Assembly (NCBI RefSeq): GCF_030486595.1
Contig: NZ_JAUJZH010000011.1
Span: 62,001-126,000, forward strand
Direction of reading: 5' to 3'
DNA from: Variovorax ginsengisoli
GTDB taxonomy: Bacteria; Pseudomonadota; Gammaproteobacteria; Burkholderiales; Burkholderiaceae_C
DNA: 64,000 nt
This document shows positions 26,602 through 34,880 of the stretch, piece after piece; within the stretch, counting starts at the first letter, position 1; every line of letters begins with the position of its first letter. The translations under genes and the position numbers were made by a program. Below the pieces are notes generated by a model. The model saw nothing but the letters and a program-made list of their open reading frames with translations. It searched no databases and was not told where the DNA came from.

Positions 26602-27288
26602 TCACTTCTTGGAGTCTCCGCCCAGCGTGGTGGTGGAACGCAGGCTGTTGCCCGGCGCCGGCGTGGTGGCCGGCACCGCCGGCTTGGCGCCGGGGGTTGC
26701 GGGTGCCGCGGCCGCCTTGGGCGTGAGGATCGCCTTGACCCGGCCGCTCGCCTGGGTCGAGACGCCGGCATTCGGCGGCAGCGACGAACCATTCACCGTG
26801 AAGGTGTCGTTGCTCTGGTCGTAGACGATCAGCGGTCCGCTGCTCTCGTCGTTCGGGGTGGCGCCGATCAGGCGGCGCATGACCGCGCGGCGGATGAACT
26901 TCACGTTGTCGGCGCGGCTGTCGTATTCGATCACCTCGCCCTCGCCCTCGATCCACTCGTCGGTGCCGCTGTTGCGCTTCTGCTTGAAGTAGGCCAATTT
27001 GCCCGGTTCGGCCGTGACGACGCCGTATTGGTAGCCCTCGGGATCCTGGCGCACGTCGATCCGGGTGCCGCGGATCTGGATCGTGCCCTTGTTGACCACC
27101 ACGTTGCCGGTGAACACGCTGATCTGCTTGAGGTCGTCGTAGCGCATGTTGTCGGCCTCGATGTTCATCGGCTTGCTCCGGTCGGCCTGCTCGGCCGGGG
27201 CCAGCGATGCGAAGCCGGCCAGCGCCAGGGCGAGCATCAGCACGCGCACAGGACGACGGCGGGGGGAAGAGCGTAAGGGAAATGTCAT
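26602..27288 (-). CDS. lptA: Lipopolysaccharide transport periplasmic protein
   Basis: A 228-residue OstA/LptA protein. A signal peptide ([19 protein letters not shown]) precedes a beta-jellyroll containing [35 protein letters not shown] and [20 protein letters not shown]. It bridges LPS from the inner-membrane LptBFGC to LptDE. A proline/alanine-rich tail of about 45 residues (from about 183) is longer than in E. coli LptA. It heads the lptA-lptB-rpoN-clsC run; no lptC is present upstream in the window. The lptE gene lies elsewhere at 58740-59240. Confidence 0.93.
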   Translation of the reverse strand: MTFPLRSSPRRRPVRVLMLALALAGFASLAPAEQADRSKPMNIEADNMRYDDLKQISVFTGNVVVNKGTIQIRGTRIDVRQDPEGYQYGVVTAEPGKLAYFKQKRNSGTDEWIEGEGEVIEYDSRADNVKFIRRAVMRRLIGATPNDESSGPLIVYDQSNDTFTVNGSSLPPNAGVSTQASGRVKAILTPKAAAAPATPGAKPAVPATTPAPGNSLRSTTTLGGDSKK

Positions 27289-27353
27289 AGAGGCACGAAA
27301 CTTGCTCTGCGATTGTAAGCGTCCGCGGGACGCTGCCTCGCGCGGCCTTGACG

Positions 27354-27376
27354 AAAAAGCCCGCGGATGCGGGCTT
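27354..27376 (-). terminator. Rho-independent terminator of the argS-SPOR-dsbA operon
   Basis: On the minus strand an 8-bp stem (AAGCCCGC / GCGGGCTT, bases 27357-27364 and 27369-27376, loop of 4) runs straight into five T residues (27354-27358). It lies 37 bp beyond the dsbA stop and separates that operon from lptA. Confidence 0.8.
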
Positions 27377-27412
27377 CATGAACGGAAAAGTGGCGGCGCG
27401 GCCGCCCTGCGC

Positions 27413-28060
27413 TCAGCCCTTGCGGGCTTCGGTGACCAGGAAATCGACCGTCTGCAAGGCGCGGTCGAGCGAGCCGGCGGTATCGCCGTCGACATACCAG
27501 CGGCCGGCCACGCCGAGGGCGGGCACGCCGGCGACCTGGTAGTCGGTCGTCAGCTGCGCGGCGCGCTTGGCCTTGCCGACCACCGAGAAGGACTTGAACA
27601 GCTCGGCGAACTTCTTCGAATCGAGGCCCGGCTGCTTCTCGACCCAGGCCAGGATCGCGGCGTCGCCGGTCAGGTTCAGGCGCTGCTGGTGGATCGCCTG
27701 GAAGACCTTGGGCACGAATTCGTCGGCCTTGCCCATGGCCTCCAGCGCATAGTAGAAGCGCGCCTTGGCGTCGGTGTCGTTGCCGACGAAAGGCACCGGG
27801 ACCCGCCGGAACGCGACATGCGGCGGCAGCTGCTTGATCCAGGGCTCGACCTTCGGCTCGAAGGCCGCGCAGTGCGGGCAGTTGAACGAGAAAAACTCGA
27901 TCACCTCGACCTTGCCGGCCGGCGCATCGACCGGTGCCGGCTTGCCGAGCACGATGTAGTCGGTGCCGGCCTTGAAGGGGCGGCCCTGCGCATGCGACGG
28001 GCTGGCCAGCGGAAGAAGGGCCAGCGAAGCAGCGGCCAAAGAAAAGTCACGACGTTGCAT
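27413..28060 (-). CDS. dsbA: Thiol:disulfide interchange protein DsbA/DsbL
   Basis: A 215-residue periplasmic thioredoxin-fold oxidase. The signal peptide (RRDFSLAAASLALLPLASPSHA) carries a Tat-like RRDF start but is also compatible with Sec. The active site is CPHC (Cys61 and Cys64), the canonical DsbA dipeptide, in FFSFNCPHCAAFEP. The helical insertion follows, then the cis-Pro loop QVAGVPALGV. It introduces disulfides into exported proteins and is reoxidised by DsbB, which is not in this window. It is the last gene of argS-SPOR-dsbA and is followed by a terminator. Confidence 0.93.
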   Translation of the reverse strand: MQRRDFSLAAASLALLPLASPSHAQGRPFKAGTDYIVLGKPAPVDAPAGKVEVIEFFSFNCPHCAAFEPKVEPWIKQLPPHVAFRRVPVPFVGNDTDAKARFYYALEAMGKADEFVPKVFQAIHQQRLNLTGDAAILAWVEKQPGLDSKKFAELFKSFSVVGKAKRAAQLTTDYQVAGVPALGVAGRWYVDGDTAGSLDRALQTVDFLVTEARKG

Positions 28061-28158
28061 TTGGAAAATCTCCTGTCGGCAGAAAGAGCCCGCGAACCGG
28101 GGTGGAGTTCCCCGGGCGCTCGAAGTAAAGATCGGTGAAGTACCAGTCCGGCGCCGGC

Positions 28159-28860
28159 CTATCGCTGGACGCGCACCAGGGCGGACTCGAGGCCGCCGCT
28201 GTCGAGCCGCTCCTTGAGCTGGTCGGCGTCGTCCTTCTTGTTGAACGGACCCGCGCGCACCCGGTAGACCGTGCGTCCCGCCTGCTCGCGCTCGGTCACG
28301 CGCGCCTCGACGCCCATCAGCGAGAGCTTGGCGCGCTGGGCGTCGGCATCCTCCTGGGTCCGGAAAGCGCCCGCCTGGACGAAGTACATGAAGGGGTCGG
28401 TTCCGGCGCCGGCCGCCGCCGCGCCGCTGCCCGAGCCGCTGCGCGCCTTGGCAAGATCGCCGATCGGGTCGTTCGAGGGCGGAAGCGCATTGGCTTCCGC
28501 CGGAACCGGCGCGGTCCGCGGTGGCCGCGGCGTGGCGGCGCTGCCGGGGGCCACCACCACCGGCACCGGGGCCGTGGGCGGCGCCGCGGCCGTTGCAGGG
28601 GCGGTGGCCGGAACCGGGGCCGCGGTGGCCGGGCCACGGCCCGGCGCGCCGGCCTTGCCGGCCAGCGGCGCGTTCGGGTCCCAATCGCGGTTCTTGCGCG
28701 CCTCGGCCTCGTCCTGCTCGGCGCCGCCACGCTGGGTCTTGGTCATGAACGGGATCGGCACCTTGGTCACGTAGACCGCGATCCCGAGGGCGATGCCGAG
28801 CCCGAGCACCAGGCCGACGATCAGCCCGATGACGATATTGCCGCTTTGTCTTGTCTTCAT
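28159..28860 (-). CDS. SPOR-domain inner-membrane protein
   Basis: A 233-residue bitopic protein. A short cytoplasmic N-terminus is followed by one transmembrane helix (IVIGLIVGLVLGLGIALGIAVYV, 9-31), then an alanine/proline-rich periplasmic linker (about 60-145), and a C-terminal SPOR domain (about 155-233: FVQAGAFRTQEDADAQRAKL, RVRAGPFNKKDDADQL). SPOR domains bind denuded septal glycan, so localisation at division sites is expected, as for FtsN. It lies between argS (15 bp) and dsbA (98 bp), an arrangement conserved in Burkholderiales. Confidence 0.9.
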   Translation of the reverse strand: MKTRQSGNIVIGLIVGLVLGLGIALGIAVYVTKVPIPFMTKTQRGGAEQDEAEARKNRDWDPNAPLAGKAGAPGRGPATAAPVPATAPATAAAPPTAPVPVVVAPGSAATPRPPRTAPVPAEANALPPSNDPIGDLAKARSGSGSGAAAAGAGTDPFMYFVQAGAFRTQEDADAQRAKLSLMGVEARVTEREQAGRTVYRVRAGPFNKKDDADQLKERLDSGGLESALVRVQR

Positions 28861-28874
28861 GGTGGAGGAGGGAA

Positions 28875-30548
28875 TCACATCTTTTGCGGCGCGCTGACGC
28901 CCAGAACAGCGAGGCCATTGTGCAGCACCCGCGCGGTCGCCGCGACCAGCGCCAGGCGGGCCCGCTTGACCGGCTCGTCGTCGACCAGGATGCGCTCCGC
29001 GTCGTAGTAGCTGTGGTAGCTGGCAGCCAGTTCGCGCAGGTAGAAAGTGACGTCGTGGGGCGCGAAGTCCTTGGCCGCCGCGGTCAGCATGGCCGGGTAC
29101 TTGGCCAGTTGCAGCAGCAGCGCCTGCGAAGCCGGGCTCTCGAGCGGCGACAGGTCGGCGCCCACGAGGCTCGCGGCGTCGCCGCCCCAGGCCGCCAGCA
29201 CCGAGCAGATGCGCGCGTGGGCGTACTGCACGTAGTACACCGGGTTGTCGTTGTTCTGCGCCAGCGCCAGATCGATGTCGAAGGTGTATTCGGTGTCGGG
29301 CTTGCGGCTCAGCAGGAAGAAGCGCACCGCGTCGGTGCTGGTCCATTCGATCAGGTCGCGCAAGGTGACGTAGCTGCCGGCGCGCTTGCTGATCTTGACC
29401 TCCTCGCCGCCGCGCACCACGCGCACCATGGTGTGCAGCACGTAGTCGGGGTAGCCGGCCGGAATGCCGACCCCGGCCGCCTGCAGGCCGGCACGCACGC
29501 GCGCAATCGTGCCGTGGTGGTCGGTGCCCTGGATGTTGACCACCTGGTGGAAGCCGCGCTCCCACTTGGCGATGTGATAGGCGACGTCGGGCACGAAGTA
29601 GGTGTAGGTGCCGTCGCCCTTGCGCATCACGCGGTCCTTGTCGTCGCCGTAGTCGGTCGACTTGAGCCACAGCGCGCCGTCCAGCTCGTAGGTCTTGCCG
29701 GCGTCGATCAGCTTCTGCACCGTGGCCGCGACCCGGCCGCTGGTGTACAGGCTGGATTCGAGGTAGTAGTTGTCGAACTTCACCTGGAAGGCCTTGAGGT
29801 CCAGGTCCTGCTCGTGGCGCAGGTAGGCCACCGCGAACTGGCGGATCGAGTCGATGTCCTCGACATCGCCGCTGGCGGTGTATTCGCGGTCGTCCGAACG
29901 GACGGTCTTCTTCGCCTTGAAGTCGGCCGCGATGTCGGCGATGTACTCGCCGTTGTAGGCCTGCTCGGGCCACTCGGGGTCGCCCGGCTTGAAACCCTTG
30001 GCGCGCAGCTGGGTGCTGGTGGCCAGCGTCTGGATCTGCACGCCGGCGTCGTTGTAATAGAACTCGCGCCAGACCTTGTCGCCCTGGGTCGCGAGCAGGT
30101 TGCAGATGGCGTCGCCCAGCGCCGCCTGGCGGCCGTGGCCGACGTGCAGCGGGCCGGTCGGGTTGGCCGACACGAACTCGACCAGCACCCGGTCCTCGCG
30201 CGCGGGCTGGCTGCCGAAGGCGGGGCCGGCCTCCAGAACTTCGCGCACCACCTGCTGGCGAGCGGCGGTCTTCAGGCGGATGTTGAGGAAGCCGGGGCCG
30301 GCGATCTCGATCGCGTCGACCCAGCGGGCGAAGGCGGGCGTGGCCTGCAGCGCGGCGGCCAGCTGTTCGGCCAGTTCGCGCGGCTTGCGCTGCAGCGGCT
30401 TGGCCAGCTGCATGGCGGCGGTGCTGGCGAAATCGCCATGGGCCGCCACCTTGGGCGACTCGAACGCGGCTTTGCTGCCGGCGCCGGGCGAGAGGGATTC
30501 GAGCGTGTTCGCGAGCGCCGCGAGCAGCTCCAGTTTGACCAATAGCAT
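28875..30548 (-). CDS. argS: Arginine--tRNA ligase
   Basis: A 557-residue class I aminoacyl-tRNA synthetase. The ArgRS N-terminal additional domain is followed by [19 protein letters not shown] (HIGH motif HVGH) and a KISKRAG sequence near 375 in place of strict KMSKS, as is normal for ArgRS. The C-terminal anticodon-binding domain begins near 430 ([15 protein letters not shown]). Length and order are standard. It leads the argS-SPOR-dsbA operon. A GC-rich hairpin (CGGGGG/CCCCCG, 30562-30582) lies just upstream of its ATG and could affect initiation. Confidence 0.97.
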   Translation of the reverse strand: MLLVKLELLAALANTLESLSPGAGSKAAFESPKVAAHGDFASTAAMQLAKPLQRKPRELAEQLAAALQATPAFARWVDAIEIAGPGFLNIRLKTAARQQVVREVLEAGPAFGSQPAREDRVLVEFVSANPTGPLHVGHGRQAALGDAICNLLATQGDKVWREFYYNDAGVQIQTLATSTQLRAKGFKPGDPEWPEQAYNGEYIADIAADFKAKKTVRSDDREYTASGDVEDIDSIRQFAVAYLRHEQDLDLKAFQVKFDNYYLESSLYTSGRVAATVQKLIDAGKTYELDGALWLKSTDYGDDKDRVMRKGDGTYTYFVPDVAYHIAKWERGFHQVVNIQGTDHHGTIARVRAGLQAAGVGIPAGYPDYVLHTMVRVVRGGEEVKISKRAGSYVTLRDLIEWTSTDAVRFFLLSRKPDTEYTFDIDLALAQNNDNPVYYVQYAHARICSVLAAWGGDAASLVGADLSPLESPASQALLLQLAKYPAMLTAAAKDFAPHDVTFYLRELAASYHSYYDAERILVDDEPVKRARLALVAATARVLHNGLAVLGVSAPQKM

Positions 30549-30678
30549 CTGGGAATTTTACCGGGGGCAAAAGGCACCCCCGTAACGAACGTCATCCAAG
30601 AGTGAACTTCGGCCGTTAGGATGAACAGCCCCGAGGCGGGGAACACCGTCTCAACCTCAACCCAAGGACTCCTACATC

Positions 30679-30942
30679 ATGAAAAAGCTCCTTTCCCTGC
30701 TGGCTCTGGGCGCCTCCCTGTCCTTCGGCATCGCCCACGCGTCCCCCTGCGACACCCAGGCGGCGGACAAGAAGCTGAGCGGCGCGGCCAAGACCAGCTT
30801 CGTCAAGAAGTGCGAGAAGGACACCGCGGCCGCCGCCGCACCGGCTTGCGCCGCCAAGGCGATCGACAAGAACGGCAAGCCGCTGGCCGGCGCCGCCAAG
30901 ACGAGCTTCATGAAGAAGTGCGAAGCCGACGCGAAGGGCTGA
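30679..30942 (+). CDS. psiF: PsiF family repeat protein
   Basis: An 87-residue exported protein. A Sec signal peptide (KKLLSLLALGASLSFGIAHA, residues 2-21) precedes two copies of the PsiF repeat, each with the core LSGAAKTSFVKKCEKD or LAGAAKTSFMKKCEAD and conserved cysteines. In E. coli psiF is phosphate-starvation induced; its biochemical role is unknown. No Pho box is apparent in the 130 bp upstream, which it shares with argS. It is transcribed alone and divergently from argS. Confidence 0.9.
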   Translation: MKKLLSLLALGASLSFGIAHASPCDTQAADKKLSGAAKTSFVKKCEKDTAAAAAPACAAKAIDKNGKPLAGAAKTSFMKKCEADAKG

Positions 30943-30993
30943 TCCGCCCCAGGCCCGGTCCGCAGGGCGATTCGAGCCGGGCCGGCTTTCGGC

Positions 30994-31446
30994 CTACTTG
31001 CCGAAGCCGCGCGCCAGGAAGACCGCCGCCAGCGGGATGACCGCGATCAGGTGGGCCTGGATCATCACCAGCTTGCGGGTCTTGCGGACCTCGGCCTCGG
31101 CCGGCAGTGCGCCGGTGGTGCGCAGCGCCTGGCGCCAGCGCAGGTAGCGCATCGTCGGAAAGATCGAGATCACGCCGACGACGACGAACAGCGTGAGCTT
31201 CAGGTGCAGCAGCGGATTGGTCCAGTACCAGGCCGTGCCCTTCATGCCCCACCAGGTGCGCGCCACGCCGGTGGCGATCACCGCCACCGCGGCGATGCCG
31301 TAGACCCTGTCGACCCTGGCCAGGCGCTCGACCACCGCGGCGTTGAGCCACTCGACGCGGCACAGCGCGGCCTCGCTGGCGACGAAGACCACCATGGTCA
31401 GGATGGCCAGCAGGTGCAGATAGGCAAGGATGGCTTCGAGGGTCAT
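30994..31446 (-). CDS. DUF2214 family membrane protein
   Basis: A 150-residue inner-membrane protein with four predicted helices and a family-typical start LEAILAYLHLLAILTMVVFVASE. It also has the segments RVDRVYGIAAVAVIATGVARTWWGMKG and LTLFVVVGVISIFPTMRYLRW. Conserved tryptophans and histidines are consistent with DUF2214, which has no established function. It lies 23 bp downstream of a LysR gene on the same strand and may be its last co-transcribed gene. Confidence 0.85.
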   Translation of the reverse strand: MTLEAILAYLHLLAILTMVVFVASEAALCRVEWLNAAVVERLARVDRVYGIAAVAVIATGVARTWWGMKGTAWYWTNPLLHLKLTLFVVVGVISIFPTMRYLRWRQALRTTGALPAEAEVRKTRKLVMIQAHLIAVIPLAAVFLARGFGK

Positions 31447-31469
31447 CGGGGGGTTTCCTTCTTGGGTTT

Positions 31470-32405
31470 CTACGGCGCCGCGATTGTGCCGCCCCAGAAC
31501 TCCGGCCGGGCGTACTGGGCCTTCAGGAAATCCAGCCACAGCCGCACCCGCAGCGGCAGATGCTTGCGCTGCGGGAACACGGCGTAGATGCCGTTGGGCG
31601 GCGCGGCGAACTCGTCGAGCAGCGGCACCAGCAGGCCGGCATCGATCTCGGCCTCGACCTCCCAGGTGCTGCGCCAGGCGATGCCATGGCCGGCCAGGCA
31701 CCAGTCGTGCAGCACCTGGCCGTCGGAGCAGTCGAGCGGACCGGTCGGCTTCAGGTAGATCACTTCATGCTCGCCCCCGGCCGCCGGCACGCGGAAGGCC
31801 CAGCCGCGGGTTTGCGAGGCGTCGCTCGACAGGCTCAGGCAGGCGAAGCGCGCCAGCTCCCCCGGATGGCGCGGGGCCCCGTGGCGGCGCACGAAATCGG
31901 GCGTGGCAACGCAGCGCCGACGGTTGTCGGCCAGCCGCAGGCTGACCAGCGACGAGTCGGGCAGGTCGCCGACCCGCACTGCGCAATCGAAGCTCTCGCC
32001 CGCCATGTCGACCAGCCGGTCGCTGAGGTTCAGCGAGATCGTGACCTCGGGGTGCAGTTCGTGGAAGCGCGGCACCAGTGGTGCCACGTGGCGGCGGCCG
32101 AAACCGGCCGGCGCGGTGACGCGCAGGTGGCCGCTGGCCTTGACACCGCCGGCGCTGACGCTGGCCTCGGCGTTCGCCAGTTCGACCAGCAGCCGCTGGC
32201 AGTCTTCCAGGAAGGCGCTGCCTTCGTGGGTGAGCGCGATCCGGCGCGTGGTGCGCACCAGCAGCTTGACGCCCAGCCGCTCCTCGAGCGCGTCGATGCG
32301 CCGGCCGACGATCGCCGGCGCCACGCCCTCGGCCTTGGCCGCCGCCGTGAGGCTGCCGCGGGCGGCGATCGCGACGAAGGATTCGAGTTGCTTCAGGCGG
32401 TCCAT
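31470..32405 (-). CDS. LysR-family transcriptional regulator
   Basis: A 311-residue LysR-type regulator. The winged helix (1-60) contains LESFVAIAARGSLTAAAKAEG and the recognition helix PAIVGRRIDALEERLG, followed by the effector-binding domain from about 88 (GHLRVTAPAGFGRRHVAPLV). The recognition helix has the AIVGRRI variant rather than the more common AVSRQI. It lies downstream of the CoA-transferase and acyl-CoA lyase genes in the same direction, so it is more likely co-transcribed with them than divergent from a target. Confidence 0.92.
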   Translation of the reverse strand: MDRLKQLESFVAIAARGSLTAAAKAEGVAPAIVGRRIDALEERLGVKLLVRTTRRIALTHEGSAFLEDCQRLLVELANAEASVSAGGVKASGHLRVTAPAGFGRRHVAPLVPRFHELHPEVTISLNLSDRLVDMAGESFDCAVRVGDLPDSSLVSLRLADNRRRCVATPDFVRRHGAPRHPGELARFACLSLSSDASQTRGWAFRVPAAGGEHEVIYLKPTGPLDCSDGQVLHDWCLAGHGIAWRSTWEVEAEIDAGLLVPLLDEFAAPPNGIYAVFPQRKHLPLRVRLWLDFLKAQYARPEFWGGTIAAP

Positions 32406-32451
32406 CGCCGGCGATTATCACGAGCGGGCGCGGTCCTGCGGGGCATGGCCT

Positions 32452-33645
32452 TCATTCGCCGGCGATCGCGCCCTTCGCCTTGAGCTGCGCGATCTGCGCC
32501 TCGCTGTAGCCGACTTCGCCTAGAAGCGCGTCCGTGTGCTCGCCGAGCAGCGGCGGCTGCAGCCGTACGCCCGGACGTTCGCCGCCGAGCGTGAACGGCA
32601 TCAGCGGCACCTTCGACTGGCTGCCGTCGTTCATGCGGATCGGCGCCAGTCCGCCGGTGGCATTGAGGTGCGGATCGTCGAACAGCGCCTGCGGCCGGGT
32701 GATGGGCGCGAAGGGCAGTTCGTTCTGCTCGAACACGGCGCTGAGCTCGGCCGCGCTGCGGCCGGCCAGGTGCGAACGCAGCATCGGCATCATCCAGTCG
32801 CGCGCCATCACGCGGTCGTTGTTGGTCGCCAGGCGCGGATCCGCCAGCAGTTCCTCGAGCCCGAAGGCCTTGCAGAAGATGCCCCACTGCTTGTCGCTGA
32901 CCGCCGCCAGGAAGATCTGCTCGCCGTCCTTGACGGTGAAGACGTCGTACACGCCCCAGGCCGAGATGCGGCTGGGCATCGGGTCGGCGGCGCGGCCGGT
33001 GGCGGCGAACTGCATCATGTGCTGCGCAACCAGGAAGACGTTGTTCTCGAACAGCGCCGACTGCACCTCGCAACCCTGGCCGGTCTGGTCGCGCTGGCGC
33101 AGCGCGGCCATCGCGCCGATGGCGCCGAACATGCCGCCCATGATGTCGTTGACGCTGGTGCCGGCGCGCAGCGGGTCCCCGGCGCGGCCGGTCATGTAGG
33201 CCAGGCCGCCCATCATCTGCACCACTTCGTCGAGCGCCGTGCGGTGGTCGTAGGGGCCGGGCAGGAAGCCCTTGTGGCTGACGTAGATCAGCCGCGGGTT
33301 CAGCTTCCTCAGGCTGTCGTAGTCGAGGCCGAGCTTCTTCATCGTGCCGGGCTTGAAGTTCTCGCTCACGATGTCGGCGGTGGCGATCAGGCGCAGCGCG
33401 GCCTCCACGCCCTCGGGTTTCTTGAGGTCGAGCGCGATGCTCTTCTTGTTGCGGTTGAAGGTCGGGAAGAAGCCGGCGCCCGAGCCGAGCAGGCGACGGG
33501 TGTTGTCGCCGTCGATCGGCTCGACCTTGATGACCTCGGCCCCGAGGTCGCCCAGCAGCAGGCCGCAGGTGGGGCCCATCACCATGTGGGTGAACTCCAC
33601 GACGCGGATGCCGGCGTACGGCAGGGGGGGCTTGGACTCAGACAT
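32452..33645 (-). CDS. CaiB/BaiF (class III) CoA-transferase
   Basis: A 397-residue family III CoA-transferase that moves CoA between acids without ping-pong thioester release. The N-terminus PYAGIRVVEFTHMVMGPTCG is followed by DLGAEVIKVEPIDGD and NRNKKSIALDLKKPEG, the usual CoA-contact signatures. The catalytic aspartate is predicted in SVNDIMGGMFGAIGAMAALR (near residue 168). Its start overlaps the end of the acyl-CoA lyase gene by 8 bp, so the two probably handle one substrate: CoA activation, then retro-aldol cleavage. The acid is unknown. Confidence 0.9.
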   Translation of the reverse strand: MSESKPPLPYAGIRVVEFTHMVMGPTCGLLLGDLGAEVIKVEPIDGDNTRRLLGSGAGFFPTFNRNKKSIALDLKKPEGVEAALRLIATADIVSENFKPGTMKKLGLDYDSLRKLNPRLIYVSHKGFLPGPYDHRTALDEVVQMMGGLAYMTGRAGDPLRAGTSVNDIMGGMFGAIGAMAALRQRDQTGQGCEVQSALFENNVFLVAQHMMQFAATGRAADPMPSRISAWGVYDVFTVKDGEQIFLAAVSDKQWGIFCKAFGLEELLADPRLATNNDRVMARDWMMPMLRSHLAGRSAAELSAVFEQNELPFAPITRPQALFDDPHLNATGGLAPIRMNDGSQSKVPLMPFTLGGERPGVRLQPPLLGEHTDALLGEVGYSEAQIAQLKAKGAIAGE

Positions 33646-34570
33646 GGGACTTTCCTTGCGTGAAGCCCTTGGGCAGGCCGGCCTCGGGCGTCATGCCGTA
33701 GACCGGTTCTCCCGGCAGGCCGGCCGCGAGCGGCGCGCGGGCCGCGATGAGTCTGGCGAGATCGACGCCGGTGCGGACGCCCATGGCTTCGAACATGAAG
33801 ACCAGGTCTTCGGTGACCACGTTGCCCGACGCGCCCGGCGCATAGGGACAGCCGCCCAGGCCGCCAAGCGATGCATCGAAGGTGCGTACGCCCTCTTCGT
33901 AGGCGGCCAGGCAGTTGGCCAGGCCGAGTCCGCGCGTGTTGTGCATGTGGGCCGCACCCGCCCGGTCGCCGAGTTCCGCGCGCAAGCGCCTGAACAGGCG
34001 GCGCACCTGCGCCGGATTGGCATAGCCGACGGTGTCCGACAGGCCCGATTCGTCGGCGCCCGCGGCGACGCATTGCACCGCGAGCCGGATCACCTCGTCT
34101 TCAGGCACCTTGCCCTGCAGCGTGCAGCCGAAGGCGGTCGAGACGCCGGCCTCGAGCCGGACCTGCGGCGCCATCTCGCGCCGCAGCGCCGCGATGGCGC
34201 GGACTTCCTCGACCATCTCCTCGCGTGTCTTGCGCACGTTGGCGAGCGAATGGGCGGCGCTGGCCGACACCGGCATGGTGAGCTTGTGGACGCCGGCAGC
34301 GAGCGCGGCTTCGGCGCCGCGGCGATTGGGCACCAGCGCCATCACGGTGAGGCCGGGCAAGGTGATCGCGTGCCTGACCACCTCGGCGGCGTCGGCCATC
34401 TGCGGCAGCAGGCGGGCCGGCACGAACGAGGCCACCTCGATCTCCCGCAGGCCGGCGGCATGGAGGGCGTCGATCCAGCGCAGCTTGTCGGCGGTCGGCA
34501 TGGTGGCCTTGACCGATTGCAGGCCGTCGCGAGGGCCGACCTCGCTGATGAGCACGTCGGGGGCGGGCAT
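33638..34570 (-). CDS. HMG-CoA lyase-family acyl-CoA lyase
   Basis: A 310-residue TIM-barrel lyase of the HMGL family, which cleaves 3-hydroxy-3-methylacyl-CoA to acetyl-CoA and a keto acid. Landmarks are EVGPRDGLQ at the strand-1 metal site, a conserved Lys in MPTADKLRWIDAL, GVSTAFGCTLQG, the metal-ligand loop GLSDTVGYA, and HMHNTRGLGLAN. GLGGCPYAPGASGN with the active-site cysteine, near the C-terminus, completes the set. The ATG at 34570 is used; a TTG 9 bases upstream is possible. It is the promoter-proximal gene of the lyase-CoA-transferase-LysR unit. Two operator-like palindromes lie 34-70 bp before its start. Related enzymes take 3-hydroxy-3-methylglutaryl-CoA or citramalyl-type substrates, so the exact one is open. 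Confidence 0.88.
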   Translation of the reverse strand: MPAPDVLISEVGPRDGLQSVKATMPTADKLRWIDALHAAGLREIEVASFVPARLLPQMADAAEVVRHAITLPGLTVMALVPNRRGAEAALAAGVHKLTMPVSASAAHSLANVRKTREEMVEEVRAIAALRREMAPQVRLEAGVSTAFGCTLQGKVPEDEVIRLAVQCVAAGADESGLSDTVGYANPAQVRRLFRRLRAELGDRAGAAHMHNTRGLGLANCLAAYEEGVRTFDASLGGLGGCPYAPGASGNVVTEDLVFMFEAMGVRTGVDLARLIAARAPLAAGLPGEPVYGMTPEAGLPKGFTQGKSHV

Positions 34571-34603
34571 CGGGGGCAACTCCTTCGGGGTGGTGGCTTG
34601 GAA

Positions 34604-34640
34604 GTTCTATCTAGCAGAACTGTATTCTATGCAACAGAAT
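34604..34640. promoter_or_regulatory. Two tandem operator-like palindromes
   Basis: GTTCTATCTAGCAGAAC (34604-34620) and ATTCTATGCAACAGAAT (34624-34640) are each 17-bp inverted repeats with 5-bp arms and a 7-bp core. They share TTCTAT at the left and CAGAA at the right. Their centres are 20 bp apart, about two helical turns, so two dimers would bind on one face. They lie just upstream of the acyl-CoA lyase start. The shape suits IclR- or GntR-type dimers better than the LysR T-N11-A box; the binder is not known. Confidence 0.6.
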
Positions 34641-34773
34641 TAGACCGGCAATTCCGCTTCTTGTCAAGCCGCGCCCGCATGCACTGTATGCCGGCTCGAC
34701 TGTCGGGTCTGAAGCTTGCAGCGCGGATTTCCCGCGGCGGGGCGCGTACGCTTGCGGTGCACGGACCCAATCA

Positions 34774-34822
34774 TTGATTACCTTCGTTTTGGTCACTGAT
34801 AAAACCCGTTTTCTGCTATTAC
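34774..34822 (+). promoter_or_regulatory. Possible glcB promoter
   Basis: TTGATT (34774-34779) with GATAAA (34798-34803) at 18-bp spacing resembles a sigma-70 promoter. TGCTATTAC (34814-34822) is an alternative extended -10. Both are upstream of the malate synthase start at a normal distance. Neither is a strong match. Confidence 0.35.
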
Positions 34823-34880
34823 TCGCCAGACTTGTATCGAATAAAGTGCTGGCAAGCATCTATTCAAGGAGTACAGAACC

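Larger units (their letters stand above)
34571..34880. other. Divergent intergenic region between the lyase operon and glcB
   Basis: The 310 bp contain no convincing gene. They are clearly AT-richer than the flanks. The left part holds the two palindromes at 34604-34640 described separately. The right part holds a possible glcB promoter and an AAGGAG ribosome-binding site at 34866-34871. The middle (about 34650-34765) shows nothing that I can identify. Confidence 0.7.

Noticed and set aside
28159..30570. Long minus-strand frame joining argS and the SPOR protein
   Set aside because: It reads argS in the wrong frame before merging into the SPOR frame. ArgRS motifs are in another frame and the SPOR gene has its own ATG at 28860.
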